Source: Streptomyces musisoli (GTDB lineage: Bacteria > Actinomycetota > Actinomycetes > Streptomycetales > Streptomycetaceae). Taken from it: a stretch of DNA of 64,000 bases. Positions 49,507-57,692 of this stretch are shown piece after piece; the first letter of the stretch is position 1; each line of letters starts with the position of its first letter. The translations under genes and the position numbers were made by a program. A model generated the notes under the pieces. It was given only the letters and a program-made list of their open reading frames with translations, ran no database searches and was not told the origin of the DNA. The DNA is taken from positions 1-64,000 of the forward strand of contig NZ_JAERRH010000004.1 of NCBI RefSeq assembly GCF_016741855.1. Reading direction: 5' to 3'.

Positions 49507-50388
49507 ATGGACACCCCGTCCGAGCTGGGAGACTTCCTCAAGTCCCGCCGTGCCGCGGTACGGCCGCAGGACGTCGGCCTCGCGACCGCGCCGGAGCGCC
49601 GCCGGGTCACCGGGCTGCGCCGGGAGGAACTGGCCCTGCTCGCGGGCGTCAGCATCACCCACTACACCCGCCTCGAACAGGGCCGTGCGGCCGGGGTCTC
49701 CGACTCCGTGCTGGACTCGATCGCCCGCACCCTGCGCCTCACCGAGGACGAGACCGCCCACCTCAAGGACCTGGCCCGCCCCGCCGTCCGGCGCCGCCCG
49801 GCCACGCCCCGCGCCGAGCACGCCGGCCCGTCGGCCCGTCAGCTGCTCGCGGCCATGACGGACGTCCCCGCGCTCATCCTGGACCGGCGGGGCGACGTCC
49901 TGGCCTGGAACCGGCTCGGCCACGCCCTGCTCGCCGGACACCTGCCGTGGGAGGCGCCGGACACGCCCGCGGACCGGCCGAACCTGGTCAGGATGCTGTT
50001 CCTGGACGAGCGGTACCGGGAGCGTTACACCGACCGGAAGGAGGAGGCGCACCTCGCGGTCGCCTCCCTGCGCCTGGTCGCCGGCCGGCACCCCGACGAC
50101 CGGGCGCTGGCCGAGCTGATCGGCCGGCTGTCCATCCAGAGCGACGAGTTCACCGCGCTGTGGGCCCGGCACCCGGTCCGCACCTGCACCTCGGGGCGCA
50201 AGTCGCTGCACCATCCGGCGGTCGGCGCGCTGGAGTTGAGCTTCGAGAACCTGAGCCTGCCCGGCTCCGCGGGCCAGCGCCTCATCGCCTACACGGCCGA
50301 GCCCGGCACCCCGTCCGACGCGGCCCTGCGCCTGCTGGCCAGCGCGGCCGCCCCCGTAGCCGAACGCCCCCGGTTCCGGCACGGCTGA
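49507..50388 (+). CDS. Helix-turn-helix regulator with MmyB-like ligand-binding domain
   Basis: A 293-residue XRE-type regulator. The HTH spans about residues 4-80: LGDFLKSRRAAVRPQDVGL, then RRVTGLRREELALLAGVSITHYTRLEQGR, which is the signature of the MmyB family. The C-terminal PAS-like MmyB domain begins about residue 108, with VPALILDRRGDVLAWNRLGHALL and NLVRMLFLDERYRERYTD; it is known to bind fatty acids in one studied member. These regulators usually control the adjacent exporter or dehydrogenase. Here the divergent gene is a DHA2 exporter, with a strong dyad between. Confidence 0.92.
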   Translation: MDTPSELGDFLKSRRAAVRPQDVGLATAPERRRVTGLRREELALLAGVSITHYTRLEQGRAAGVSDSVLDSIARTLRLTEDETAHLKDLARPAVRRRPATPRAEHAGPSARQLLAAMTDVPALILDRRGDVLAWNRLGHALLAGHLPWEAPDTPADRPNLVRMLFLDERYRERYTDRKEEAHLAVASLRLVAGRHPDDRALAELIGRLSIQSDEFTALWARHPVRTCTSGRKSLHHPAVGALELSFENLSLPGSAGQRLIAYTAEPGTPSDAALRLLASAAAPVAERPRFRHG

Positions 50389-50419
50389 CCGGACCCGCTC
50401 CGCGCGGCGTCCACGGCGG

Positions 50420-51328
50420 CTACCCCCGCGGGCGCACCCCGAGGACGTCGAGCATGGCCCGGGTGGCCGGGCTGGGGTTGAAGCGGCTCCACGCCAGGTA
50501 TTCGACGCGGTGCGGCCCGTCGACCACCGGGACCAGCGCCAGCGCGGGATCCTCGGCGGCCAGCGGCCGGACGAACGCCGAGGGCAGCAGCGCGACGCCG
50601 AGCCCGCGCGCGATCAGCCGGGTGATCAGCTCGACCACACCGGCCTCGTACGCGACATCGCGGACAAGGCCCGCCGCGGCGAACGCCTGGTCCGACTGGG
50701 CCCGGCCGGGCGTACCCGCCACGAAGTCCACGAACGTCTCCTCGGCGATCTCCCGCAGCGTCACCCGGGACGCCCCGGCCAGCCGGTGCCCGGCCGGCAC
50801 GGCCAGCACATGCTCGTCGTGATCGAGCACCACGCCCTCCACCCCCTGGGGCCGCTCGTCCTCCGGCAGCCCGAGGAAGGCGATGTCCAGGTCGCCGTCG
50901 CGGATCGCCGCCGCCAGTTCGTCACTGCGCCCGGACCGGAGCATCACGCGGACCTCCGGATGCCGGGCGCGGTACCGCTGCAACAGCTCCGGTACGTCCA
51001 CGGCGTCGGCGGTCACGATCACGCCGACGGCGAGCCGGCCGCGTACCACGCCGGCCGCCGCGGACGCGTCGGCCACCGCACGGTCGGCGGCGGCCAGACA
51101 CTCGCGTGCGCCCACCACGAACGCGGCCCCGGCGCTGGTCGGTTCGACGCGCCGGCTGGTCCGCGCGAACAGCCGCACCCCCAACTCCCGCTCCAGGGCG
51201 GCGATCCGGTGACTGAGCGAGGACTGCACCACGGCGCAGCGCTCGGCGGCGCGGGTGAAGTTACGGGTCTCGGCGACGGCGACGACGTACCGCATCTGCT
51301 GAAGATCCACGGCATCCATGTTCCTCAT
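50420..51328 (-). CDS. LysR family transcriptional regulator
   Basis: A 302-residue LysR-type regulator. The N-terminal winged helix reads LQQMRYVVAVAETRNFTRAAERCAVVQSSLSHRIAALERELGVRLFARTSR. The effector domain from about residue 92 has RLAVGVIVTADAVDVPELL and DLDIAFLGLPEDE. It is divergent from an EamA transporter operon across a 61-base gap that contains TCAT-N7-ATGA (51329-51343), which resembles a LysR half-site pair. The gene is convergent with the MmyB-type regulator. The inducer is unknown. Confidence 0.92.
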   Translation of the reverse strand: MRNMDAVDLQQMRYVVAVAETRNFTRAAERCAVVQSSLSHRIAALERELGVRLFARTSRRVEPTSAGAAFVVGARECLAAADRAVADASAAAGVVRGRLAVGVIVTADAVDVPELLQRYRARHPEVRVMLRSGRSDELAAAIRDGDLDIAFLGLPEDERPQGVEGVVLDHDEHVLAVPAGHRLAGASRVTLREIAEETFVDFVAGTPGRAQSDQAFAAAGLVRDVAYEAGVVELITRLIARGLGVALLPSAFVRPLAAEDPALALVPVVDGPHRVEYLAWSRFNPSPATRAMLDVLGVRPRG

Positions 51329-51389
51329 TCATGGCTGCGATGACAATCATGCGTTGGTTTCATGGCCGCCGCGGCTGAGACTTCCTCAC

Positions 51390-52316
51390 ATGCCCGCCAC
51401 CCCGACCCGCAACCCGCCGGCCCCGCCACGGGCGCCGTCCGCACACCGGGCGGCGACCGTCGCGCTGACCGCGCTCGCCCCCGCCGCATGGGGCACGACC
51501 TACGTCGTCACCACCGAACTCCTCCCGCCCGGCCACCCGCTGTTCGCCGGCCTCGTGCGCGCCCTGCCCGCCGGGCTGCTCGGCCTGGCGCTCACCCGCG
51601 CCCTCCCGCACGGGGACTGGTGGTGGAAGACCGCCGTCCTGGGCGCGCTCAACATCGGCGCCCTGTTCCCGCTGCTGTTCCTGGCGGCCGAACGCCTCCC
51701 CGGCGGGGTCGCCGCCACCCTGGGCGCCGGCCAGCCGCTATTGGTCGCCGCCCTGGCCATTCCGGTGCTCCGCGACCGGCCGACCGCCTGGCGCTGGGCC
51801 TGGGGCGTGCTCGGCGTGGCCGGCGTCGGACTCGTCGTACTCGGCCCGAAGGCCCGTCTGGACACCGTCGGCGTACTCGCCGGCCTCGGCGGCACGGCGG
51901 CCATGGCAGCCGGCGTCGTCCTCACCAAGCGCTGGGGCCGCCCGGCGGGCGCGGGCCCCCTCACCCTGGCCGCCTGGCAGCTCACGGCCGGCGGACTGCT
52001 CCTGCTCCCGTCGGCCCTGGCGGTCGAGGGGGTGCCGCACCGGATCGACGCCGGGGCCGCGGCCGGCTACCTGTGGCTCGGCAGCATGGGCGGCCTGATC
52101 GCCTACACGCTCTGGTTCCGCGGCATAGCCGACCTCCCGGTCGGCGCCTCGGCCCCCCTCGTCCTCCTCTCCCCGCTGGTCGCCACGGTCATCGGCACGG
52201 CCATGGGCGAATCCCTGAGCCCGCCCCAGGCGCTCGGCTTCGTCCTGGCGCTGGCGGCGATGCTGGCGGCCCAGCTGAATCCACCGAAGACTGCGACGAA
52301 GGAACTGATCCGATGA
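51390..52316 (+). CDS. EamA/DMT family transporter
   Basis: A 308-residue drug/metabolite transporter with ten hydrophobic helices in two EamA repeats: the first begins AATVALTALAPAAWGTTYVV and the second begins near GVLAGLGGTAAMAAGVVLTKRWG. It ends PPQALGFVLALAAMLAAQ. It probably exports a metabolite. Its stop overlaps the next gene (ATGA), an NmrA-like protein, so both are made together under the divergent LysR regulator. ATG 51390 begins a short Pro/Arg leader before the first helix. Confidence 0.9.
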   Translation: MPATPTRNPPAPPRAPSAHRAATVALTALAPAAWGTTYVVTTELLPPGHPLFAGLVRALPAGLLGLALTRALPHGDWWWKTAVLGALNIGALFPLLFLAAERLPGGVAATLGAGQPLLVAALAIPVLRDRPTAWRWAWGVLGVAGVGLVVLGPKARLDTVGVLAGLGGTAAMAAGVVLTKRWGRPAGAGPLTLAAWQLTAGGLLLLPSALAVEGVPHRIDAGAAAGYLWLGSMGGLIAYTLWFRGIADLPVGASAPLVLLSPLVATVIGTAMGESLSPPQALGFVLALAAMLAAQLNPPKTATKELIR

Positions 52317-52969
52317 AGGACGGCATGACGATCGCGGTGCTCGGCGCCACCGGAATGGTGGGCGGCCGGGTGATCACGGAAGCCACCGCGCGCGGACACC
52401 GGGTCGTGGCCCTGTCCCGCAAGCCGGCGGACGAGACCCCCGGCGTGACCCCGGTACCGGTGGACGCGACCGATCCGCGGGCCGTGCGCGAGGCGCTGTC
52501 CGGCTCCGGGGCGGAGGCGGTCGTCCTGGCCGTGCGCACCCAGCCGGTGGACGAGGACTTCCTGCTGGGCGTCACCCGGACCGTGCTGGACACCGCCGCA
52601 CACCTCGGCATCCGCGTCCTGGTGGTGGGCGGCGCCGGCGCCCTGCGCAGCCCCGGCGCCCCCGGCCTCCTGGTGGCCGACGACCCCGCCTACGTGCCGG
52701 CCGAGTGGCGGCCGGTCGCCGAGGCGGGAGTGGCCCAGCTGCGGACCTGCCGCGACCACCCCCACACCGACTGGGTCTACCTGAGCCCGCCGGCCCTCCT
52801 CGAACCGGGCCCCCGCACCGCCCGCTACCACCGCGGCACGGACACCCTGCTCACCACGGCCGCCGGCCGCTCGTGGATCAGCGCGGAGGACCTGGCCGTG
52901 GCGGTCCTGGACGAACTGGAGACCCCGGGCCGGGACCACCACATCACGGCCGTCCACGCCGAGAACTGA
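52313..52969 (+). CDS. NAD(P)H-binding NmrA-like protein
   Basis: A 218-residue Rossmann protein of the NAD(P)-binding YwnB/NmrA type. The dinucleotide motif is VLGATGMVGGRVITEATARGH and RKP follows strand 2. GIRVLVVGGAGALRS and WVYLSPPALLEPG complete the pattern of the SDR_a5-like group. Catalytic Tyr-x3-Lys is not obvious. It overlaps the EamA gene by four bases and is translationally coupled. It may reduce or sense the compound that the transporter exports; this is inference from context. Confidence 0.87.
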   Translation: MKDGMTIAVLGATGMVGGRVITEATARGHRVVALSRKPADETPGVTPVPVDATDPRAVREALSGSGAEAVVLAVRTQPVDEDFLLGVTRTVLDTAAHLGIRVLVVGGAGALRSPGAPGLLVADDPAYVPAEWRPVAEAGVAQLRTCRDHPHTDWVYLSPPALLEPGPRTARYHRGTDTLLTTAAGRSWISAEDLAVAVLDELETPGRDHHITAVHAEN

Positions 52970-53005
52970 CGCGCGCCGGGAGCGGGACGCCGGTGCGGAC
53001 CCCCC

Positions 53006-53033
53006 GCGGTGCCGGGCCCGGGCCCGGCACCGC
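53006..53033. terminator. Perfect 28-bp palindrome between convergent genes
   Basis: GCGGTGCCGGGCCC followed directly by GGGCCCGGCACCGC, with no loop. It lies between the NmrA-like gene and the convergent SDR gene, 8 bases from the latter's stop, and is likely to end both transcripts. Confidence 0.88.
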
Positions 53034-53041
53034 ACCGGGAC

Positions 53042-53869
53042 TCAGACAGCGGTGGAGAGCGCCACATGGCGCCACCGGTCGAGTTCGCGTCGCACCAGAT
53101 CCAGCTTCGCCTCGACGCGCTCGACCGCGTCCGTGCCCAGCTGGAGGCGCAGCGGGGGCTCGGCGGCCTCGGTGATGTCGGCGATGGCTGCGGCCGCCTT
53201 CACCGGATCCCCCGGCTGGCGGCCGTCGTTCAGGGCCAGCGCCTCGCGCACCGGTCCCGCGCCGGCGGTGTAGTCGATGATGGAGGCCGGTTCGACGCGG
53301 ATGCTCGAGCCGCCCAGGAAACCGGTGCGAAGGCCGCCCGGCTCCACGATCGTGACGTGGACGCCGAGCGGTGCCAGCTCGCCGTGCAGGGCCTCGGAGA
53401 TGCCCTCGAGGGCGAATTTCGACGCGCCGTACAGGCCCACGGCCGGAGCGGTGGCGAAGCCGCCCACGGAGCCGATGTTCAGGACATGTCCGGACCGCTG
53501 GGCACGCAACGTCGGCAGGGTCGCCCGCAACGTGTTGAGCACACCGAACACGTTGACGTCGAACAGGTCCCGGGCGGCCTTGTCGGAGATCTCCTCGATC
53601 GCGCCCACGAGGCCGTAACCGGCGTTGTTCACCACGATGTCGATCCGGCCGAACTCCGCCAGGCCGGCCTCCACCGCGGCCGTCAGCTGCTCCGGTTCGG
53701 TCACGTCCGCGGTCACCGCCAGCAGTCCCTCCGGCTTCTCCGGATACGCCCCAAGAATCGCCGACACGTCCCTCGCCGTGGCGATCACGCTGTGGCCCCG
53801 GCCCAGCGCCTCACGGGTGATCTCCGCGCCGAGCCCACGCGATGCACCGGTGACAAACCAAACGCTCAT
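53042..53869 (-). CDS. SDR family oxidoreductase
   Basis: A 275-residue classical short-chain dehydrogenase. It begins SVWFVTGASRGLGAEITREAL with cofactor motif TGxxxGxG, then ATARD after strand 2. NNAGYGLVGAIEE follows, the catalytic serine lies in NIGSVGG, and the Tyr-Lys pair is in LYGASKFALEG. This N-terminus is common in SDRs of the retinol-dehydrogenase-like group in actinomycetes. It is divergent from a merR gene with a CTAGA/TCTAG dyad in the gap, the usual layout for a MerR-controlled reductase. Confidence 0.92.
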   Translation of the reverse strand: MSVWFVTGASRGLGAEITREALGRGHSVIATARDVSAILGAYPEKPEGLLAVTADVTEPEQLTAAVEAGLAEFGRIDIVVNNAGYGLVGAIEEISDKAARDLFDVNVFGVLNTLRATLPTLRAQRSGHVLNIGSVGGFATAPAVGLYGASKFALEGISEALHGELAPLGVHVTIVEPGGLRTGFLGGSSIRVEPASIIDYTAGAGPVREALALNDGRQPGDPVKAAAAIADITEAAEPPLRLQLGTDAVERVEAKLDLVRRELDRWRHVALSTAV

Positions 53870-53919
53870 GATCCCCTACATTCCGATCGCCCGACTGGCC
53901 AACGGCTCGACGCTAAAAG

Positions 53920-53935
53920 CTAGAGTCGTATCTAG
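53920..53935. promoter_or_regulatory. MerR-type dyad between SDR and merR
   Basis: CTAGAGTCGTATCTAG is a 5-6-5 inverted repeat in the 94-base divergent gap, in a locally A/T-rich stretch. MerR regulators bind such dyads between the -35 and -10 elements of their target promoters. Confidence 0.65.
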
Positions 53936-53963
53936 ATCAATGGCTGTGTGACGGGGGTCACTC

Positions 53964-54416
53964 ATGGACCTGAGCATCGGTGAGGTGGCGGAACGCAGTG
54001 GGCTGAGCGTTCACGCACTGCGGTTCTACGAGCGGGAGGGCCTGTTCGCCAACCCGGTGCGGCGCCTGCCCAACGGCCGCCGGATCTATCACGAGGAAGA
54101 TCTGGAGTGGCTGGCGATCTGCACGAAGCTGCGCTCCTCCGGCATGTCACTGGCGATGATCCGGCAGTACGTCGAGCTGGTGCGCCAGGGCCCGGGCAAC
54201 GAACTTGAGCGGCTGGAGCTGCTGCGCCGGCACGAGAGCGATGTGGAGGCGCAGATCGGGGAGTTGCGGGAGGCCTTGGACGTGATGCGGCACAAGGTGC
54301 GGATCTACGAGGACCATGTCGCCCGCGGTGAGGCCGACCGGCTCTGGAATCCGTCCCACCGGGATGCCGCCCGGACCGGCCCCCACCAGGAGTGCCGCCC
54401 GTCCGAGGGTGCGTGA
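53964..54416 (+). CDS. MerR family transcriptional regulator
   Basis: A 150-residue MerR-type regulator. The N-terminal domain is canonical: LSIGEVAERSGLSVHALRFYEREGL, followed by the wing RLPNGRRIYHEEDLEWLAIC. A long dimerisation helix (LERLELLRRHESDVEAQIGELREALDVMRHKV) follows, and the short C-terminal tail has one cysteine (QECRPSEGA). No cluster of metal-binding cysteines is present, so it is probably a drug or oxidant responder. It is divergent from an SDR gene that it probably controls. Confidence 0.92.
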   Translation: MDLSIGEVAERSGLSVHALRFYEREGLFANPVRRLPNGRRIYHEEDLEWLAICTKLRSSGMSLAMIRQYVELVRQGPGNELERLELLRRHESDVEAQIGELREALDVMRHKVRIYEDHVARGEADRLWNPSHRDAARTGPHQECRPSEGA

Positions 54417-54560
54417 TCACCCGTCCGCAGCCGGCTCGCGACTCCTTCGCGGAGACGGTCCCCCGGACACCGGCCCGACCCGGCGTACCAGCGCCTTCGG
54501 GGCGACGGCTTCGCCGGGTTCACATCCGCTGCCGTCACGCGGCTCCGGCTTGCCGGTCGC

Positions 54561-54992
54561 TCAGGGCCACACCAGGCAATAAGGCTGATGCCCCGCCTCG
54601 TGCAGCCGGTGCGAGAAGTCCTGCCACTCGTGGAGCAGCTGGTAGACGTTGAACGCGTCCCGTGGGCCGCCTCGGTCCGGGACCGTGGACCAGATGAAGG
54701 CAGCCGCACCGACCGCCTCCTCGCCGATGTCGCGCAGCGGGTCGACGACCGTCATGGGGAGTTTGACGACCGCGTAGTCGGGATGCAGGACGACCAGCTC
54801 CAGGGGCGGCACCTTGTGCAGGGGGACGCCCTCGATGCCGGTCAGCACCATCGCGGCCATCGTCTCCGGCTTGATCTTGGTGAACATGCCGTTCATGCCC
54901 AGCTCGTCGCCGCCGAGTTCCTCGGGACGCATCGAGATGGGGACACGGGCCGCGGTCGCGCCGTCCGGCGCGCCGAAGTATTTGTACGTCAC
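54561..54992 (-). CDS. Conserved actinobacterial protein of unknown function
   Basis: A 143-residue soluble protein. Visible segments are TYKYFGAPDGATAARVPISMRPEELGGDELGMNGMFTKIKPETMAAMVLTG-like at the front, PLELVVLHPDYAVVKLPMTVVDPLRDIG in the middle, and NVYQLLHEWQDFSHRLHEAG near the end. I do not recognise a named domain. A GTG at 54992 is preferred; GTG 54998 is possible. Streptomycetes carry a gene of this kind next to hemL, as here, though it lies on the opposite strand. The start codon overlaps the stop of a doubtful 69-codon frame upstream. Confidence 0.72.
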   Translation of the reverse strand: MTYKYFGAPDGATAARVPISMRPEELGGDELGMNGMFTKIKPETMAAMVLTGIEGVPLHKVPPLELVVLHPDYAVVKLPMTVVDPLRDIGEEAVGAAAFIWSTVPDRGGPRDAFNVYQLLHEWQDFSHRLHEAGHQPYCLVWP

Positions 54993-55504
54993 CCCCACCC
55001 GACCACCATTCCTGCTCCCCGCCCGGAGGCGGTCGGCGCGTAGCCCCTGCGTCTCACGGGCGTCAGCCTGATGCGTGTCCCTCTGACATGCTTCGGTCGC
55101 TTCCTCCGCTTCGCGCCGGTGCCTTCCCCGCCGGGCACGTCGAGGACCCAGGTCATCAGTCCCCTCGCCCAGTCCGCCACCGCGATGCATATCTCCACCC
55201 GACTGCTTTTCTAGGACGCGTGGCCCCCGCCGCGCAACCCGATCATCGTGTCAGTGACCTCCCCCACGGCCGCCCGCCGAAACGTGCGGTGGAACAACAG
55301 TCCACGAGGATCTTCCGGCCCCTGATCATCCGGCTCTGTTGATTACGTGCGTACGAGCTTTGTGTATCAGGTGTCAGTCTCGCAGATGCCCGCCGGATGA
55401 CAGCGCTTTGATCTTGAGGTCGTCGGCGGTCCGGCCGGGCCGCGGCCTACCCTGAGGAGGTCACCCCGCAACCGGAGTCCGAGAAGCCGGAGAAGCCGCA
55501 CGTC
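54993..55504. other. Roughly 500-base gap upstream of hemL
   Basis: No convincing gene. A 69-codon minus-strand frame (54989-55198) ends in a GTGA overlap with the next gene, but its second half has many rare A/G-ending codons. The hemL promoter should lie in the A/T-richer stretch near 55330-55380 (CTGTTGATTACGTGCGTACG). I see no Rex operator in this gap. Confidence 0.5.
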
Positions 55505-56830
55505 ATGAGTGCCATGAGCGAAACGCCCTATCCCTACGACGCGCCAGCCTCACAGGCGCTCTTCGACCGCGCCTCCGTCGTCACCCCGGGTGGAGTGAAC
55601 TCCCCGGTGCGCGCCTTCCGCGCCGTCGGCGGCACCCCCCGCTTCATGGTGTCGGGCAAGGGGCCCTACCTCACCGACGCCGACGGGCGGGAGTACGTCG
55701 ACCTCGTGTGCTCCTGGGGGCCCATGATCCTCGGGCACTCCCACCCCGAGGTCCTCGCCGCCGTCCAGGAGGCCGTCGCCCGCGGTACGTCCTTCGGCAC
55801 GCCCGGCGAGGGCGAGGTGCAGCTCGCCGAGGAGATCGTCGCCCGCGTCGAACCCGTGGAGCAGGTGCGGCTCGTCAGCAGCGGCACCGAGGCGACCATG
55901 TCCGCCATCCGGCTCGCCCGCGGCTTCACCCGGCGCTCCAAGGTGATCAAGTTCGCCGGGTGCTACCACGGGCACGTCGACTCGCTGCTCGCCGCGGCCG
56001 GGTCCGGCGTCGCCACGTTCGCGCTGCCCGACACCCCCGGCGTCACCGGCGCCCAGGCGGGCGACACGATCGTGCTGCCGTACAACGACCTGGAGGCCGT
56101 GCAGGAGGCCTTCCACCGGCACCCCGGTGAGATCGCGTGCGTGATCACCGAGGCCTCGCCCGGCAACATGGGCGTCGTGCCGCCGGACCCCGGCTTCAAC
56201 CAGGGCCTGAAGGACGCCTGCGGCAAGAACGGCGCCCTCTTCATCTCCGACGAGGTCATGACCGGGTTCCGTACCAGCCGGGCCGGCTGGTACGGCGTGG
56301 AGGGCGTCAAGCCGGACCTCATGACCTTCGGGAAGGTCATGGGCGGCGGTTTCCCCGCCGCCGCCTTCGGCGGCCGCGCCGACGTGATGGCCCATCTCGC
56401 GCCCGCCGGTCCCGTGTACCAGGCCGGCACCCTCTCCGGCAATCCCGTCGCCACCGCCGCCGGTCTCGCCCAGCTGCGGCTGCTCGACGACGCCGCGTAC
56501 GACACCGTCGACGCCGTCTCCGCGCAGATCCAGGGCCTCGTGACCGAGGCGCTGTCCAAGGAGGGCGTCGCGCACCGGCTCCAGACCGCCTCGAACATGT
56601 TCTCCGTGTTCTTCACGGACCGGCAGGTGCGCACCTACGAGGACGCCAAGCGGCAGGAGTCGTACCGCTTCACCGCGTTCTTCCACTCGTTGCTGGCGAA
56701 CGGCGTCTACCTGCCGCCGTCGTCCTTCGAGTCCTGGTTCGTGTCCACGGCCCATGACGAGCGGGCCATCCAGAAGATCGCCGACGCCCTTCCGGCGGCG
56801 GCCCGGGCGGCTGCGGAGGCCACGGCGTAA
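55505..56830 (+). CDS. hemL: Glutamate-1-semialdehyde 2,1-aminomutase
   Basis: A 441-residue PLP/PMP enzyme that converts glutamate-1-semialdehyde, the product of HemA, to 5-aminolevulinate, the substrate of HemB. Family signatures include [32 protein letters not shown] and the Schiff-base lysine K277 in [17 protein letters not shown]. Length is normal. ATG 55505 is taken; ATG 55514 is an alternative. The stop overlaps the next gene (TAATG). Together with hemA, hemB, hemC and hemD in this window it completes the route from glutamyl-tRNA to uroporphyrinogen III. Confidence 0.97.
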   Translation: MSAMSETPYPYDAPASQALFDRASVVTPGGVNSPVRAFRAVGGTPRFMVSGKGPYLTDADGREYVDLVCSWGPMILGHSHPEVLAAVQEAVARGTSFGTPGEGEVQLAEEIVARVEPVEQVRLVSSGTEATMSAIRLARGFTRRSKVIKFAGCYHGHVDSLLAAAGSGVATFALPDTPGVTGAQAGDTIVLPYNDLEAVQEAFHRHPGEIACVITEASPGNMGVVPPDPGFNQGLKDACGKNGALFISDEVMTGFRTSRAGWYGVEGVKPDLMTFGKVMGGGFPAAAFGGRADVMAHLAPAGPVYQAGTLSGNPVATAAGLAQLRLLDDAAYDTVDAVSAQIQGLVTEALSKEGVAHRLQTASNMFSVFFTDRQVRTYEDAKRQESYRFTAFFHSLLANGVYLPPSSFESWFVSTAHDERAIQKIADALPAAARAAAEATA

Positions 56831-57525
56831 TGAGCCACGACAAGGACATCACCGTCGTCCACCTCATGCGGCACGGCGAGGTCGAGAACCCGGACGGGAT
56901 CCTGTACGGGCGGCTGCCCGGCTACCACCTGTCCGAGCTGGGCCGGCAGATGGCCGAGCGGGTCGCCGAGCACCTCGCCTCGCGGGACGTGACCCACGTC
57001 TGCGCCTCCCCGCTGGAGCGCGCGCAGGAGACCGCCACCCCGATCGCCAAGGTCCACGGGCTGGACCTCGACACCGACGAGCGGCTGATCGAGGCCGACA
57101 ACGTCTTCCAGGGCAAGACGTTCGGCGTCGGGGACGGCGCGCTGCGCAATCCGGACAACTGGAAGCACCTCGTCAACCCGTTCCGGCCGTCCTGGGGCGA
57201 GCCGTACGTGGACCAGGTCGTGCGGATGATGGGCGCGCTGAACGCGGCCAGGGACCGGGCGCGCGGGCACGAGGCGGTGCTGGTCAGCCATCAGCTGCCG
57301 ATCTGGATCGTGCGGTCGTACGTCGAGCGCCGCCGGCTGTGGCACGACCCGCGCAAGCGGCAGTGCACCCTCGCCTCCCTGACGACTTTCACATATCAGG
57401 GCGACAGGATCGTGTCCGTGGGCTATAGCGAGCCCGCCATCGACCTCGTCCCGGTCCATCTGCGCGCCGGTGCCAAGCCCCAGAAGGGCAAGGGCACGGC
57501 CCAGGGGAAGGCCTTCGGGGCCTGA
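56830..57525 (+). CDS. Histidine phosphatase family protein
   Basis: A 231-residue phosphoglycerate-mutase-like phosphatase. The catalytic RHG motif is LMRHGEVENPDG near residue 13, with the second-site block CASPLERAQETATPIAK and the distal histidine in VLVSHQLPIWIV. The C-terminal Lys/Gly-rich tail is hydrophilic. It overlaps the hemL stop by one base, so it is cotranscribed and probably translationally coupled. It dephosphorylates an unknown small molecule; a housekeeping role near heme synthesis is only implied by position. Confidence 0.92.
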   Translation: MSHDKDITVVHLMRHGEVENPDGILYGRLPGYHLSELGRQMAERVAEHLASRDVTHVCASPLERAQETATPIAKVHGLDLDTDERLIEADNVFQGKTFGVGDGALRNPDNWKHLVNPFRPSWGEPYVDQVVRMMGALNAARDRARGHEAVLVSHQLPIWIVRSYVERRRLWHDPRKRQCTLASLTTFTYQGDRIVSVGYSEPAIDLVPVHLRAGAKPQKGKGTAQGKAFGA

Positions 57526-57692
57526 CCGGTCGTCACCGGCGGCCCTGACCGGCCGTTACGGGCAGTCCGTTTACGGTGGCTTGGCGCGCCTTCGCGGCGT
57601 TCATTACGAAAAGCACACAAATCCACGGAACCTCCCCGATCGTCCCGCCCTCTGTCTGGGTGACCAGCAGGAAGCGACGATCGGGGATTTCC

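Noticed and set aside
34133..54416. A secondary-metabolite gene cluster
   Set aside because: Despite oxidoreductases and exporters, no polyketide synthase, NRPS, terpene synthase, or RiPP precursor and modifying enzyme was seen.
54989..55198. A 69-codon minus-strand frame whose stop overlaps the start of the conserved protein gene (GTGA)
   Set aside because: The second half uses many AGA, ACA, AGG, GGA and GCA codons, unlike real genes here, and no family resemblance is visible. The overlap alone is weak evidence in GC-rich DNA.
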